64,000 bases of DNA from Serratia sp. UGAL515B_01 (GCF_033095805.1 NZ_CP109901.1:3965766-4029765), one strand, 5' to 3'; positions 6,250 through 13,978 are shown, numbered from the stretch's first letter. Program-made: numbers and translations. Notes: generated from the letters alone by a model not told the origin.

Positions 6250-9036
6250 TTATTCCTCTGGAGGGTCGCTCTCCGGTAGGTGGTGGATCACATAAACGTT
6301 GATCTGCCGCCCATCAATGCGCGGTGATTTCCGTTGAAAGCCTCTCCCACTGGCTGGCGGTGTCAGCATCCCGGCTTCTGCCAGTGCCTTGGCAAAATGC
6401 TTCGAGTTGAACCCTCGCGCTATCTCATCCTCAAACGCTGCCGGAAACGTGTAGAACACCATGGCGTCACAATCACTTTTCCCCTTGTCCCGGTACCCGG
6501 CCAAGTCACGAATAGGTAAGCTCTGGGGGTCATAGGGAAGGGGCGCGAACCGGCTCAAGCCGTGGGCATTTAGGAATGCTTCGGTAGCCTCGATAATCTG
6601 CTGGTGCTCCTTGTTGCCGGTGCCAAACTCTTTGATCCAGGCGTTGAAGTTGTGCTGTATCGCGTCACGGCACTCCTGCACATCCCAGCCAGTCACCACA
6701 TTGCCCAGCACCAGGGCGGCTTCCAATACGGCAAAACGAGCGGCTACCCGGTGAACCTGTTCGCCGTAGTCTGCCGGTATCAGTGAGCGCCAACGGCTCT
6801 CCGCCTCCCTCACGGCGGCGATAGCCTGTTGCTGGTGGTCGGCAAGGTATTTGATCCAGAAACGCCCAGCGGCTCCGTAGTGGCTTTGGTAGGCATCTTT
6901 CAAGGCGTCGGCGTGGGCCTTACCGTTTGCCGTGCCGTGGAACTGGTGCGCCTTCTCCAGTGGGATATTAAGCAGGCGCACCAGTTGCCCCGCCTTCACC
7001 TTCCGGCCAGCGGTAGCAATGAAGGTTTCAATGTCCATTTCCCCGGTACTGAGGGCCACGGTTCGCCAGCGCTTCAAATCCCGGTTTCCGCCCTCTTTGG
7101 CTCCCTGGAGTTTTCCCACGCCGTTAAAAAGGGTGTAGGCCGATTTCGCCACGCTGTCAGGATCAGCCCCTTGGCCTACCTCATCGAGCGGCATTAGCCC
7201 GTCATTGTGCGCGGCGGCTTCGTTGGCAATCCCCAGCGCGGTACCGAACCACGTTAGCCGTAAGGCGTCCGGTTCACCGTACAAGCTGCTGGCCAGATTG
7301 GCGGTGGTCGTCTTGCCGGCGCTTGATTGCTCGTAAAAGTGAATGCCGAAACCGTCAACACCTGCCAGCCCGATAAGGGGGGCAGCCAGTGCCGCACCGA
7401 TCCCGGCCATCATGGAGGGATTGCCCCGCGCCAACTGGGCCACCGAATCACGCCAGCTTTCCGGCGTTCCCTTGACGGTGTACCCGGCAGCGGCGGCGCT
7501 GCGGCCATTGAACAGTACCGGCCTTTCAGGTGTGCCGATGATTTCCCCGTCTGGCATGATGTATGCCCCGCACTGCCAGCCCGTAGCCTGCGCCACGCGC
7601 CAAATATCACGGGAGCCGCCACACTGTAGCCAATCGGCCAGGATGGCCCTGAGAGTGTTCTTTGTGGTTACGTTCACGCCGCCCGCTTTCAACGTGCGCC
7701 AGCCTTCCCGCTCACCAATATCAGCAAGGGGGATCGCGGCGGTAGTGGGGTTGCTTTCCCCCGCCGGTAGCCAGCGAATAACAAGATATTGGTCTTTGTC
7801 GTCACGTCCAGTGCCGATCACTTCCAGCGGCGAACATAACCAGCTTTCATGGTTAATCACTTCCCCGCTCTCTGTATCCACCTTCGGTGTCACCCAGAAA
7901 ACGCCATCTTTCCGGCTGACTACGTGAGGCTTTAACGGATCGCGCTTGGTATCGTCCTGTTTACCGCCATCAATGGCTTTCAGTTCAGCGGTCACGCTCT
8001 CCCCCTCTGGTTGATACATGAATTCATTAAAAACGCCTGTAGCGGCTTCCAGGCCGTTTTCCTGCCGGTAGTCGTCCCAATCGGCTTTATGCTCTGTCGG
8101 TGGCAGTGATACCCAGCCAGAGACAGCGGCAGCGGCCTTCTCTGCGCCTATCTTTCCGCTGTTCTTCTTCGGCTTGCCGTGCTCGTCCAGTTCGCCCGGT
8201 AGGTGCCAGTCATTATCACCAGCAATGATGATCTGCGCGGCTGGATACTTACGGCGCATCGCCTCCGCAACGTGTACCAGGTTCCCGGCATCGATAGCGG
8301 ACACCGTCAGCGCATCAGGGCGCATCAAGTGAGCGGTTAAGGTGGTTGCTAGACCTTCGGCAATAATGATCGTGAGCGGCTGCTCTGGTGCGCCTGCCAG
8401 GGTATGGAATGCTCCACGTTTGGCCCCGTCCGTTACCTGCCGCTTTTCCCCGGTGGCGCTAATGGTCTGCGCTGCCGTTACGGTGCCGGTTTCATCGGTG
8501 AGAACCACCAGCAAGCGCCCATCTGCCAGCATGGGGAAGGTGAACCCGGTCAGCCCTTTGGCGGTGAGATAGACCGATTCACCCGGTGAAGCGCTGTTGT
8601 ATAACGCTGTATAACGGCGGGTAAACTTCTGGCGTTTCTGCTCCTGCTCGGCGGCTTCTGCCTGCTGGCGCTCTGCCTCCCGGTGCTGCCGGTCTGCGTC
8701 CACGGTGGCGCTATTCTGGCTGGTGGCATTGTTGCCGTTTTCTGCTGCCCGGTAATCAATACCCAGCACGTCAGCAACCAACCGTGCAGCTTCGGTGGCG
8801 TTACACTGGTTCACCTTCCGAACGAGATCTAAGCCGTCACCCGCGCCGCATTGATTACAGAAATGAGAACCGCGCCCGTTATCATCGAACCGGAAACGAT
8901 CACGTCCACCACATGCAGGACAGGCTACCTGTGCGCGTGGGCTGGCGGGAACGTCAATCCCCACCATCGGCAGTACATCAGGCCAGCGCCCCGCCGCCGC
9001 CTTGGTGACCTCGCGGATCAGGTCGATGTTACGCAT
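6250..9036 (-). CDS. P4-alpha-like primase/helicase replication protein
   Basis: This is the replication protein of the satellite: it should recognise the origin, prime and unwind. An N-terminal zinc finger (about residues 33-72, CPACGG and CNQCGAG with DRFRFD between) is the P4 primase type. A Toprim segment follows (IIIAEGLATTLTAH, then IIAGDNDWH near 270). A DUF927/helicase ATPase with Walker A (SSAGKTTT near 580) and Walker B (LMPLDEVGQ near 620) comes next. ATG at 9034-9036 sits after GGAGGGGGG and overlaps the upstream gene by 8 nt, so I prefer it to the ATG 15 nt earlier. The product is 928 residues. The C-terminal region has a winged-helix-like composition. Confidence 0.9.
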   Translation of the reverse strand: MRNIDLIREVTKAAAGRWPDVLPMVGIDVPASPRAQVACPACGGRDRFRFDDNGRGSHFCNQCGAGDGLDLVRKVNQCNATEAARLVADVLGIDYRAAENGNNATSQNSATVDADRQHREAERQQAEAAEQEQKRQKFTRRYTALYNSASPGESVYLTAKGLTGFTFPMLADGRLLVVLTDETGTVTAAQTISATGEKRQVTDGAKRGAFHTLAGAPEQPLTIIIAEGLATTLTAHLMRPDALTVSAIDAGNLVHVAEAMRRKYPAAQIIIAGDNDWHLPGELDEHGKPKKNSGKIGAEKAAAAVSGWVSLPPTEHKADWDDYRQENGLEAATGVFNEFMYQPEGESVTAELKAIDGGKQDDTKRDPLKPHVVSRKDGVFWVTPKVDTESGEVINHESWLCSPLEVIGTGRDDKDQYLVIRWLPAGESNPTTAAIPLADIGEREGWRTLKAGGVNVTTKNTLRAILADWLQCGGSRDIWRVAQATGWQCGAYIMPDGEIIGTPERPVLFNGRSAAAAGYTVKGTPESWRDSVAQLARGNPSMMAGIGAALAAPLIGLAGVDGFGIHFYEQSSAGKTTTANLASSLYGEPDALRLTWFGTALGIANEAAAHNDGLMPLDEVGQGADPDSVAKSAYTLFNGVGKLQGAKEGGNRDLKRWRTVALSTGEMDIETFIATAGRKVKAGQLVRLLNIPLEKAHQFHGTANGKAHADALKDAYQSHYGAAGRFWIKYLADHQQQAIAAVREAESRWRSLIPADYGEQVHRVAARFAVLEAALVLGNVVTGWDVQECRDAIQHNFNAWIKEFGTGNKEHQQIIEATEAFLNAHGLSRFAPLPYDPQSLPIRDLAGYRDKGKSDCDAMVFYTFPAAFEDEIARGFNSKHFAKALAEAGMLTPPASGRGFQRKSPRIDGRQINVYVIHHLPESDPPEE

Positions 9037-9385
9037 CAAGCCCCCCTCCATTCCTTGCCAGGGTTGCGCTCATGTCGTTAACCATGCTCTGCCAGATGTG
9101 CCACCCGGCAGGCGTCAGATCATTGCCATCCAGGTATTGATCAAACAGATGGATCGCCAATCGCTCCCACTGCGGGTAATTCTGCTGTAGTGCTTCCAGA
9201 TAGTAGCTATCCACCAGCATACGAACCCCAGACACACCGCCGAGGATATTCACACTTATCGCCTGCTCACCGGCTTTCATGGTAAAGAACTCGCCGCCGC
9301 TCTGCTGCGTTATGCGGTTGTATAGCGCCGCTGCATACTGATTAGCCAGCGCATTAAGACGGAAGTTTTTAGTTATTAGCTTCAT
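9029..9385 (-). CDS. Small satellite protein upstream of alpha
   Basis: The protein has 118 residues. No known domain is recognised. It is mostly alpha-helical in appearance, with a conserved-looking block at about 75-105 (YPQWERLAIHLFDQYLDGNDLTPAGWH, rich in aromatic residues). Its start overlaps the previous stop in ATGA, and its own end overlaps the alpha start by 8 nt. Translation of the two is therefore probably coupled. It is typical of the small genes that precede alpha in P4-like elements. Confidence 0.7.
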   Translation of the reverse strand: MKLITKNFRLNALANQYAAALYNRITQQSGGEFFTMKAGEQAISVNILGGVSGVRMLVDSYYLEALQQNYPQWERLAIHLFDQYLDGNDLTPAGWHIWQSMVNDMSATLARNGGGLDA

Positions 9386-9603
9386 CTGGTTAGCTCCCTT
9401 AGCGCTGCTTTGTACGCCCTCATTACTGCAGGTGTTTTCCCCGTAATTGTGCTTTTCATCATCAAACCAATGCGCCTGGATGCTGTAACATCCGCAGACA
9501 GCAACACGGCATCAAGCACCCGGTTATGCCTGCGGTATTCGAGAATTAAGCCTGTAGTGGTTAACTTGGCTATTGCGCCAGTGTCGAGGTAATCAATTTT
9601 CAT
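9382..9603 (-). CDS. Small satellite protein
   Basis: The protein has 73 residues, starting at the ATG at 9601-9603 after GGGGAAGTG. The GTG one codon earlier is less likely. It is basic at the C-terminus (around MRAYKAALRELTR). No motif is recognised. It ends with a 4-nt ATGA overlap onto the next gene, so it belongs to the same translationally coupled train. Confidence 0.6.
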   Translation of the reverse strand: MKIDYLDTGAIAKLTTTGLILEYRRHNRVLDAVLLSADVTASRRIGLMMKSTITGKTPAVMRAYKAALRELTR

Positions 9604-9612
9604 CACTTCCCC

Positions 9613-10254
9613 TTAGTGCGCCATGGGTGCGGCTGGCACCCCTTCGGTATTGATGATTTCTATATATCCATCGTGAAGCATTTCCAGCCATCCGCGCCCC
9701 ATCTGTGACAAACGCAGTTGTCCCCCGTCAGGATTTACCTCTGTCATGTCTTGGTACATCTGGATAGCAAGCGATAACCCTTCCTCTACGCCGTACTTTT
9801 CAATAGCTAACCCCTCGATATGGGTAGCCAGTGAAAAACGCTCAGTGGCCGGATAGATGTCAATAGCACCATACTCACCCACATAGAAAACCGCCCGGTC
9901 AGTACCGCTATCCTCGTCTTCAACGTTAACTTCGCCGTTTTTATCACGCTCTTCGCAGATGAACAGGCATGCCACCAGCCAACGCCAAACAATTACCATT
10001 TGCTCACTGGAGAGGCTGAGCCATCCATTCACACTGGCCGTGCAAATTTCAGCGACTACAAACAGCCCATCATGTAGCGCTGTATCAAACTCGCCCTGCT
10101 CAAGCTGGCGAATAACAGAGGAATACCCCAACAGTCGCGTTGGCAGGGGAGCGCCTTCATTGTTCAGTGCTTTAAAGGTGATACCGTCAGGCGTGGCCTC
10201 TATGTGGGAAATACCGGGATTTCCCGGTTTTATAGCGTTAGTCATGCTGCTCAT
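9613..10254 (-). CDS. Hypothetical satellite protein
   Basis: The frame opens at 10287. The ATG at 10252-10254 (MSSMTNAIK) follows a run of eight G and overlaps the upstream stop by 17 nt, so I use it (213 residues). The product is acidic (an EVNVEDEDSG patch near 110) with a Trp/Val-rich helix around VIVWRWLVACLF. I recognise no domain. Similar proteins of unknown function are common in P4-like elements just before alpha. Confidence 0.6.
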   Translation of the reverse strand: MSSMTNAIKPGNPGISHIEATPDGITFKALNNEGAPLPTRLLGYSSVIRQLEQGEFDTALHDGLFVVAEICTASVNGWLSLSSEQMVIVWRWLVACLFICEERDKNGEVNVEDEDSGTDRAVFYVGEYGAIDIYPATERFSLATHIEGLAIEKYGVEEGLSLAIQMYQDMTEVNPDGGQLRLSQMGRGWLEMLHDGYIEIINTEGVPAAPMAH

Positions 10255-10450
10255 TTCCCCCCCCTTCCCTCTGCGCTTCTTCTTCAATCAACCACGCCGC
10301 TACGTCACCGGTTAGCCGGGCCAATAACGCGGCAATCGCGGTAACCTCGCTATCAACCAAACTGCCAGGGTAATGCTTCATCATGAGACATACGATTTCG
10401 GCTTGGTGCGCCCTTTCCGCTGCCTGTTCTAAGGTGATTTCTTGGCTCAT
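10238..10450 (-). CDS. Small helical satellite protein
   Basis: The protein has 70 residues, rich in Ala, Leu and Glu (LEQAAERAHQAEIVCLMM), probably a helical hairpin. Its ATG overlaps the previous stop in ATGA and its end overlaps the next start, so it is part of the coupled train. Its sequence resembles its neighbour at 10447-10704 in layout, with about 40 residues of helix ending in LVDSEVTAIAALLARL versus NDREVALIGAVMSLLEL. The two may be diverged duplicates. Confidence 0.55.
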   Translation of the reverse strand: MSQEITLEQAAERAHQAEIVCLMMKHYPGSLVDSEVTAIAALLARLTGDVAAWLIEEEAQREGGGNEQHD

Positions 10451-10704
10451 GATTTGCCCTCCAGGTGGTTACGCATAACGTAGTCAGCTAACTCGCATTC
10501 CGTTTCTTCCATTGCCTCCGGCACTAACTCCAGCAAAGACATAACCGCTCCTATCAGCGCCACCTCTCTGTCATTGGAGCTTCTTTCTTCCAATAGAACG
10601 CTTAAAACGGCCTGCGCCTGCTCCACACGGCAACGAGCATCAATCAGTTCCAGCTTGTTCATGCCGTGGTTTTCCTGTGTCTGCTTAACGTCACACTTAG
10701 CCAT
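10447..10704 (-). CDS. Small helical satellite protein
   Basis: The protein has 85 residues; an alternative start at the internal Met15 would give 71. The ATG at 10702-10704 follows GGGGGTAAATC. The helix-rich composition matches the gene downstream, with a shared pattern of a polar helix, a short loop (SNDREVALIGAVMSLLEL) and a second acidic helix. No known domain was recognised. It overlaps both neighbours by 4-8 nt. Confidence 0.55.
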   Translation of the reverse strand: MAKCDVKQTQENHGMNKLELIDARCRVEQAQAVLSVLLEERSSNDREVALIGAVMSLLELVPEAMEETECELADYVMRNHLEGKS

Positions 10705-10963
10705 GATTTACCCCCTGCGCTTCGTGTTCTTCAATTTGGGTGATCGCGTTGATAGCATCCAGCCACATATAAACGGCATTACGTGCGGCAACGTCTGCGA
10801 TATTGGGTAGAACATCGCTGATAATGTGTCCTGATATAGCTTGAATGCGCATGATGCGGTTGTGTGTCCTCACTGCTGGCGCGTCACCCTCGATTACCTT
10901 GGCGATGGCTATCACGGCATTAAGGCGCTGGCTAAATTCGTTGAAGGCTTTAAGGTTACACAT
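10697..10963 (-). CDS. Small helical satellite protein
   Basis: The protein has 88 residues, predicted mostly helical (FNEFSQRLNAVIAIAKVIEG). Its start overlaps the end of the Icd-like gene by 8 nt, and its end overlaps the next start by 8 nt. The family is not recognised. Together with the next three genes it forms an unbroken chain of coupled reading frames leading to alpha. Confidence 0.55.
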   Translation of the reverse strand: MCNLKAFNEFSQRLNAVIAIAKVIEGDAPAVRTHNRIMRIQAISGHIISDVLPNIADVAARNAVYMWLDAINAITQIEEHEAQGVNHG

Positions 10964-11174
10964 GGTTAAACCCCTGAACGGGCAACCGTGCGGACAATGA
11001 CAGGATGAAGTGAGGGGCCAGGACTTTACGGGCTTCCCGCTCGTTTGATGCCACTACAGATAGGCTGCATGGCTTGGCGCTGCGGTCAGTACGAGAGATC
11101 GCCAGAAAGCGCCAGGTGAACTTATTCTGGGTGAGTGAATTCCGCCCGGTTAAGGGTGTGGTATGATTTTGCAT
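10956..11174 (-). CDS. Icd-like host cell division inhibitor
   Basis: Starting at the ATG at 11172-11174 (after CGAGG, spacing 6) the product is 72 residues. It begins MQNHTTPLTGRNS and ends with the ARLPVQxxxHV-type tail that I associate with Icd-like proteins of P1/P4-type phages, where a short Icd product interferes with division or host metabolism. The hairpin at 11213-11241 lies in its leader. The frame is also open far upstream, through the antisense of the gene at 11386 up to 12218, so this may be only the C-terminal end of a longer protein. Confidence 0.6.
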   Translation of the reverse strand: MQNHTTPLTGRNSLTQNKFTWRFLAISRTDRSAKPCSLSVVASNEREARKVLAPHFILSLSARLPVQGFNHV

Positions 11175-12218
11175 AGCTGCCTCGTTACTGTACTTAACGG
11201 TGGTAGTTAGAGGCCCGTTGGTGTTGGTAGCACCTGCGGGCTTCGTTATTTTTTGTGCTTCTTGTGCCTTACCTGTGGATAAGGTGTTGAACACCAGATT
11301 AGGATAAGGTGTTGAACACGTCAAGCGTTTACATTCTTTTTCTTTCTGCCATACTGTTGAACACCTATTACGGAGTAACTCAGGCATGGCAACAAAATCT
11401 GTTAATGCAAAATCGCAAACTATAGCCGCGCGGGTACCGCATGAGGTGGCGAATGCTATTGACGAATTAAAAGAAGAAGGTGAAACAACGGGGCAATTTG
11501 TTGTTTCCGCCTTGCAGGGCGAAATCAAACGTCGCCAGCGCAAGAAGGCCAAGGAAGCGCCAGAGGGCTGAACAGAGTAATTGATAGTTACTCTGTTAAC
11601 CTGCGCCGCTGCGATATTCTGATTTTGCTCCAAGGTGCTTTTTAGCTCCTTGCTAAATACGCGCCTGGTACCGAACTGCGAAAATATCGTAGTTACCGCC
11701 AATTCTTTGATTTCTCTGATTTCTGTCAGAAAACCAGAGTTAGTAATTGATTGATTCTGTTCCAGAATGCTTTTTTGCATTCTGCAAAAGTCCCGATCTG
11801 GCAGATCACCGTTCCAAAGGGTGGCATTTGAAATGCTGCCCTTTTTTATGGACTCCGAAAACTCCTTCCCCTCTCGTGTAGTGACATCAGAAAAACCTTC
11901 CACACCATCGATAAAGGTGAGAAAAATCACCTTTTCGGCAGCGCTGAAAAACTTAGGATTACTTAGGATTTCGCCACCAGCTATAGGGCTGAGAATGTTA
12001 GGTTTTATTAGGTTCCAGATACTAACAATTGCTAACACCACCTCGGCCCCGATGTCAGGTTTTGACAGGTTTATGGCGCTTTCGATGTCAACATTAGTCA
12101 ACATGTTCTGAGCGTTACCAATGTCAAGTTTTGACAACAAACTGGCGGAATCCACCATAACAATTGATAACAGGCCAGCCAGGGGAAAAGCTTCTTTCTG
12201 GCAGGTTGCGCTATTCAT
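10956..12218 (-). CDS. Long ORF ending in the Icd-like domain (alternative gene model)
   Basis: An ATG at 12216-12218 overlaps the stop of the upstream small gene by 8 nt, follows GGGGGTGAGG and opens an uninterrupted 420-residue frame ending with the Icd-like tail. Residues 1-210 read like a protein with two near-repeats (KSILEQNQSIT, KSTLEQNQNIA). Residues about 215-285 are antisense to the ribbon-helix-helix gene at 11386-11571. Either the whole frame is translated, or an upstream gene was fused to the Icd frame by loss of a stop. The overlap with a convincing opposite-strand gene lowers confidence. Confidence 0.35.
   Translation of the reverse strand: MNSATCQKEAFPLAGLLSIVMVDSASLLSKLDIGNAQNMLTNVDIESAINLSKPDIGAEVVLAIVSIWNLIKPNILSPIAGGEILSNPKFFSAAEKVIFLTFIDGVEGFSDVTTREGKEFSESIKKGSISNATLWNGDLPDRDFCRMQKSILEQNQSITNSGFLTEIREIKELAVTTIFSQFGTRRVFSKELKSTLEQNQNIAAAQVNRVTINYSVQPSGASLAFLRWRRLISPCKAETTNCPVVSPSSFNSSIAFATSCGTRAAIVCDFALTDFVAMPELLRNRCSTVWQKEKECKRLTCSTPYPNLVFNTLSTGKAQEAQKITKPAGATNTNGPLTTTVKYSNEAAMQNHTTPLTGRNSLTQNKFTWRFLAISRTDRSAKPCSLSVVASNEREARKVLAPHFILSLSARLPVQGFNHV
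11213..11241 (-). ncRNA. Leader hairpin, C4/CI-type immunity RNA candidate
   Basis: On the minus strand GCCCG-CA-GGTG, a 7-nt loop, CACC-AA-CGGGC can fold into a two-part stem with a 2x2 internal loop. It lies between the repressed promoter (11296-11324) and the Icd-like start. P1/P7 (C4) and P4 (CI) keep a small antisense or immunity RNA exactly in this place, processed from the leader. Resemblance in place and shape is seen; identity is inferred. Confidence 0.4.
11296..11324 (-). promoter_or_regulatory. Sigma-70 promoter for the Icd/alpha transcript
   Basis: On the minus strand TTGACG (complement of 11319-11324) and TAATCT (complement of 11296-11301) are separated by exactly 17 nt, a near-consensus promoter. 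Dyad 2 lies in the spacer and dyad 1 at the expected start. It would drive the hairpin RNA, the Icd-like gene and the coupled genes to alpha. Confidence 0.6.
11328..11355 (+). promoter_or_regulatory. Promoter for the small RHH regulator
   Basis: TTTACA (11328-11333) and CATACT (11350-11355) are 16 nt apart on the plus strand and point at the gene at 11386. Dyad 3 begins inside the -10, so the gene is probably autoregulated. Confidence 0.45.
11386..11571 (+). CDS. YlcI/YnfO-family ribbon-helix-helix-like regulator
   Basis: The protein has 61 residues and is the only plus-strand gene in this part of the satellite. It reads as a short beta strand (QTIAARVP), a helix (HEVANAIDELKEEG) and a second helix (ETTGQFVVSALQGEIKRRQ), the layout of ribbon-helix-helix repressors, and it matches the YlcI/YnfO family of small phage proteins as I recall it. 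Its promoter is embedded in the three-dyad operator region. It is the best candidate for the repressor that keeps the Icd/alpha transcript silent. Function is inferred. Confidence 0.65.
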   Translation: MATKSVNAKSQTIAARVPHEVANAIDELKEEGETTGQFVVSALQGEIKRRQRKKAKEAPEG

Positions 12219-12402
12219 CCTCACCCCCTGCGATCAACTGATAATCCTTACTGAAACGCTCCAACGGCTGAACACATGGATGCTCGTATCCGTCGCGGTA
12301 GAACGTCACACGCTGGTGATCGGCATGGGTCACTGTCACCCGGTGGCCGTGTGCGTCTTTGTAGCGCTGGTTAGGCTGCGGCTTGCTGGTGGGCTTATTC
12401 AT
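12211..12402 (-). CDS. Small hypothetical protein (DUF4222-like)
   Basis: The protein has 63 residues from the ATG at 12400-12402, preceded by GGGGG. A TTG 12 nt upstream is less likely. The RYKDAHGHRVTV...VQPLERF pattern recalls the DUF4222 family of small phage proteins. It overlaps the end of the antirepressor gene by 8 nt and the start of the next frame by 8 nt, so it is translated as part of the same operon. Confidence 0.6.
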   Translation of the reverse strand: MNKPTSKPQPNQRYKDAHGHRVTVTHADHQRVTFYRDGYEHPCVQPLERFSKDYQLIAGGEDE

Positions 12403-13231
12403 GGTTACCCCCAAGGCGCTTAGCCATCCAACGTTGAGATAGGCGGCATAGTTCGGCTTTGCGCTGGTCGTAGGCCATGCCCATATCGATCAACGTTATG
12501 TTGGTGCTTTCTAGGTAGGTGAGGTGCTCCAGTTGCTCCGCGTTCATGTTGTCGCGTGGATCGCCAGCTAAGCTGTTTACCTGGGCCCACTGCTTCGCCG
12601 TCAGGCCACCAAGGACAATCCGGGCAATCATGTTGCTCTCGTTGTTGTAGTGGTGCTGTAGGGTCTGCTTACCCTGTTCGGCACGGGCAGCATCAAGCGC
12701 GGCGCACATCGGTTTGAACTGGTTAGCAGCACCGATACGGGCTTTAAGCTGGCGGCGCAAACGTGCGGCTATCTCTGGAACACTGCGCTGTAGTGCTTCT
12801 TCGCATTGGATGAAGTAACGGCGAACGGCGCGGCCCTGCTCGTTGCGCTCTACCATTGCCAGCTCTTTCGCTGTTGCTAAGGTGGGGTAGTAATCTTTCT
12901 CAGGACGGCCACGCTTTTTAATATTCCCCGAAACGGGGGAATATTGTTCATTAATCAACCATGCAGCGCTTTGGTCATCGTCGGTAAAGTAATCCACACC
13001 ACGGACAAAGCCATATTCCCGAATGCGTTCATTGAACCAAGTGGAAAGGTCACGCCCCACACCAAGCGTTTTATGCAATGCCTTGGCGCTTACGATATTG
13101 CTTTCACGCCCGCCAATCTGACCGGAAATAACAGGCACCAGGGCGGCAAAGTCATTACCGTTAATATCGCTGTAGCTTTCTTTGGGGTGAGTTTGGCCCC
13201 GGCCAGTGTTGGCCGTATTTTTCATTGTCAT
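12395..13231 (-). CDS. AntA/AntB-family antirepressor
   Basis: The protein has 278 residues. Residues about 45-85 carry the AntA/AntB N-terminal domain (VSAKALHKTLGVGRDLSTWF, then YGFVRGVDYFT). A KDYYPTLATAKELAMVERNEQG segment and RAVRRYFIQCEEAL follow, typical of P1 Ant and related antirepressors that bind and inactivate phage repressors. The start at 13231 has GGAG at a 9-nt gap. In P1 the order is c4-icd-ant; here ant precedes icd in transcription. It could respond to a helper phage, which is inference. Confidence 0.85.
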   Translation of the reverse strand: MTMKNTANTGRGQTHPKESYSDINGNDFAALVPVISGQIGGRESNIVSAKALHKTLGVGRDLSTWFNERIREYGFVRGVDYFTDDDQSAAWLINEQYSPVSGNIKKRGRPEKDYYPTLATAKELAMVERNEQGRAVRRYFIQCEEALQRSVPEIAARLRRQLKARIGAANQFKPMCAALDAARAEQGKQTLQHHYNNESNMIARIVLGGLTAKQWAQVNSLAGDPRDNMNAEQLEHLTYLESTNITLIDMGMAYDQRKAELCRLSQRWMAKRLGGNHE

Positions 13232-13246
13232 AATTTCAGGCTCCGA

Positions 13247-13663
13247 TTAAGCGGCGGTATATTCCGGGTATAGCGTCAAAATGTCGTTAACTTCGTGCTG
13301 TGACAGGCCACAATAACCACCCACGCTGGCGTTATGGTTTACCAACTGGATCACGCGCAGAACGTCAGCGCGGCAGGTAAAGCGATAGCGGAAATGACTC
13401 CCGATACCGTCCGGGTTCTTCTCTTCCAGTCGTTCCAGGCAAATATCAAGACGCCTTTCTAGCTCTGAAAAATAATTCCTTCCTGAAGATAGGCGGCAAT
13501 ACCTGAGAATCTCATTCTCAGTACAGCCATTAATACCGGTTTTCAGCATATAGACACGTGCGCGGTGCTTCTTCGGTGCTGGCTTGATAGTTGGGATAGC
13601 GGTATTATCGTAGGCGCTAACCTGTCCGATAATTCCCGCCTCTGTGCGGGTTTTCTTTTGCAT
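13247..13663 (-). CDS. Hypothetical protein downstream of alpA
   Basis: The protein has 138 residues. The start overlaps the AlpA stop in TAATG, indicating coupled translation. It looks like a basic N-terminal tail (residues 1-40) followed by a compact region (INGCTENEILRYCRLSSGRNYFSELERRLDICLERLEEK) that could be a winged-helix DNA-binding unit. No family is recognised. It ends 15 nt before the antirepressor start. Confidence 0.6.
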   Translation of the reverse strand: MQKKTRTEAGIIGQVSAYDNTAIPTIKPAPKKHRARVYMLKTGINGCTENEILRYCRLSSGRNYFSELERRLDICLERLEEKNPDGIGSHFRYRFTCRADVLRVIQLVNHNASVGGYCGLSQHEVNDILTLYPEYTAA

Positions 13664-13872
13664 TACGCGGCCCTCACGGTGCGCTCGGTATCACGAGCCT
13701 TTAACCACCCTTCCACCTCGTCGGCATACCAGCCAGTACGGCGAATGCCAATGCGGATCGGTTTAGGGAAGTCGTGAGTTTTCCACATTTCATCAAAGGC
13801 GCTATCTGCCGATATACGCAGAATGGCTTTAACTTCTTTCTTGAGTAGTATTTTGCGATCTAGCAGGGACAT
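13663..13872 (-). CDS. AlpA-family phage transcriptional regulator
   Basis: Starting at the ATG at 13870-13872 (after AAGGAG, spacing 9) the product is 69 residues. The AlpA/MerR-like helix-turn-helix is visible: LRISADSAFDEMWKTHDFPKPIRI, then RRTGWYADEVEGWLKAR. AlpA proteins turn on integrase and excision of P4-type cryptic elements. The frame is open upstream to 14067, but that part overlaps the intergenic region and has no ribosome site. Confidence 0.85.
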   Translation of the reverse strand: MSLLDRKILLKKEVKAILRISADSAFDEMWKTHDFPKPIRIGIRRTGWYADEVEGWLKARDTERTVRAA

Positions 13873-13978
13873 ATATCTATACTCCTTGGTAATAACCGGC
13901 TTACCGGTGGATACAGATATATTGTTCGATGAAGTACGGGCTGTAAGCCTAAGATAAGGATAATTCGCTAATTTAGGT

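Larger units (their letters stand above)
11283..11365. promoter_or_regulatory. Three 13-bp operator dyads in a divergent control region
   Basis: GGTGTTGAACACC (11283-11295, a perfect dyad around one base) recurs as GGTGTTGAACACG (11308-11320) and ACTGTTGAACACC (11353-11365). The centres are 25 and 45 bp apart. Copies 1 and 2 cover the start point and spacer of the minus-strand promoter. Copy 3 covers the -10 of the plus-strand promoter. This is the geometry of an operator set that represses both directions. The likely ligand is the ribbon-helix-helix protein encoded at 11386. Confidence 0.65.

Noticed and set aside
11271..11282. Single DnaA-box-like TGTGGATAA in the control region
   Set aside because: One perfect 9-mer is expected by chance at this scale. 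The iteron array near alpha is the stronger origin candidate.
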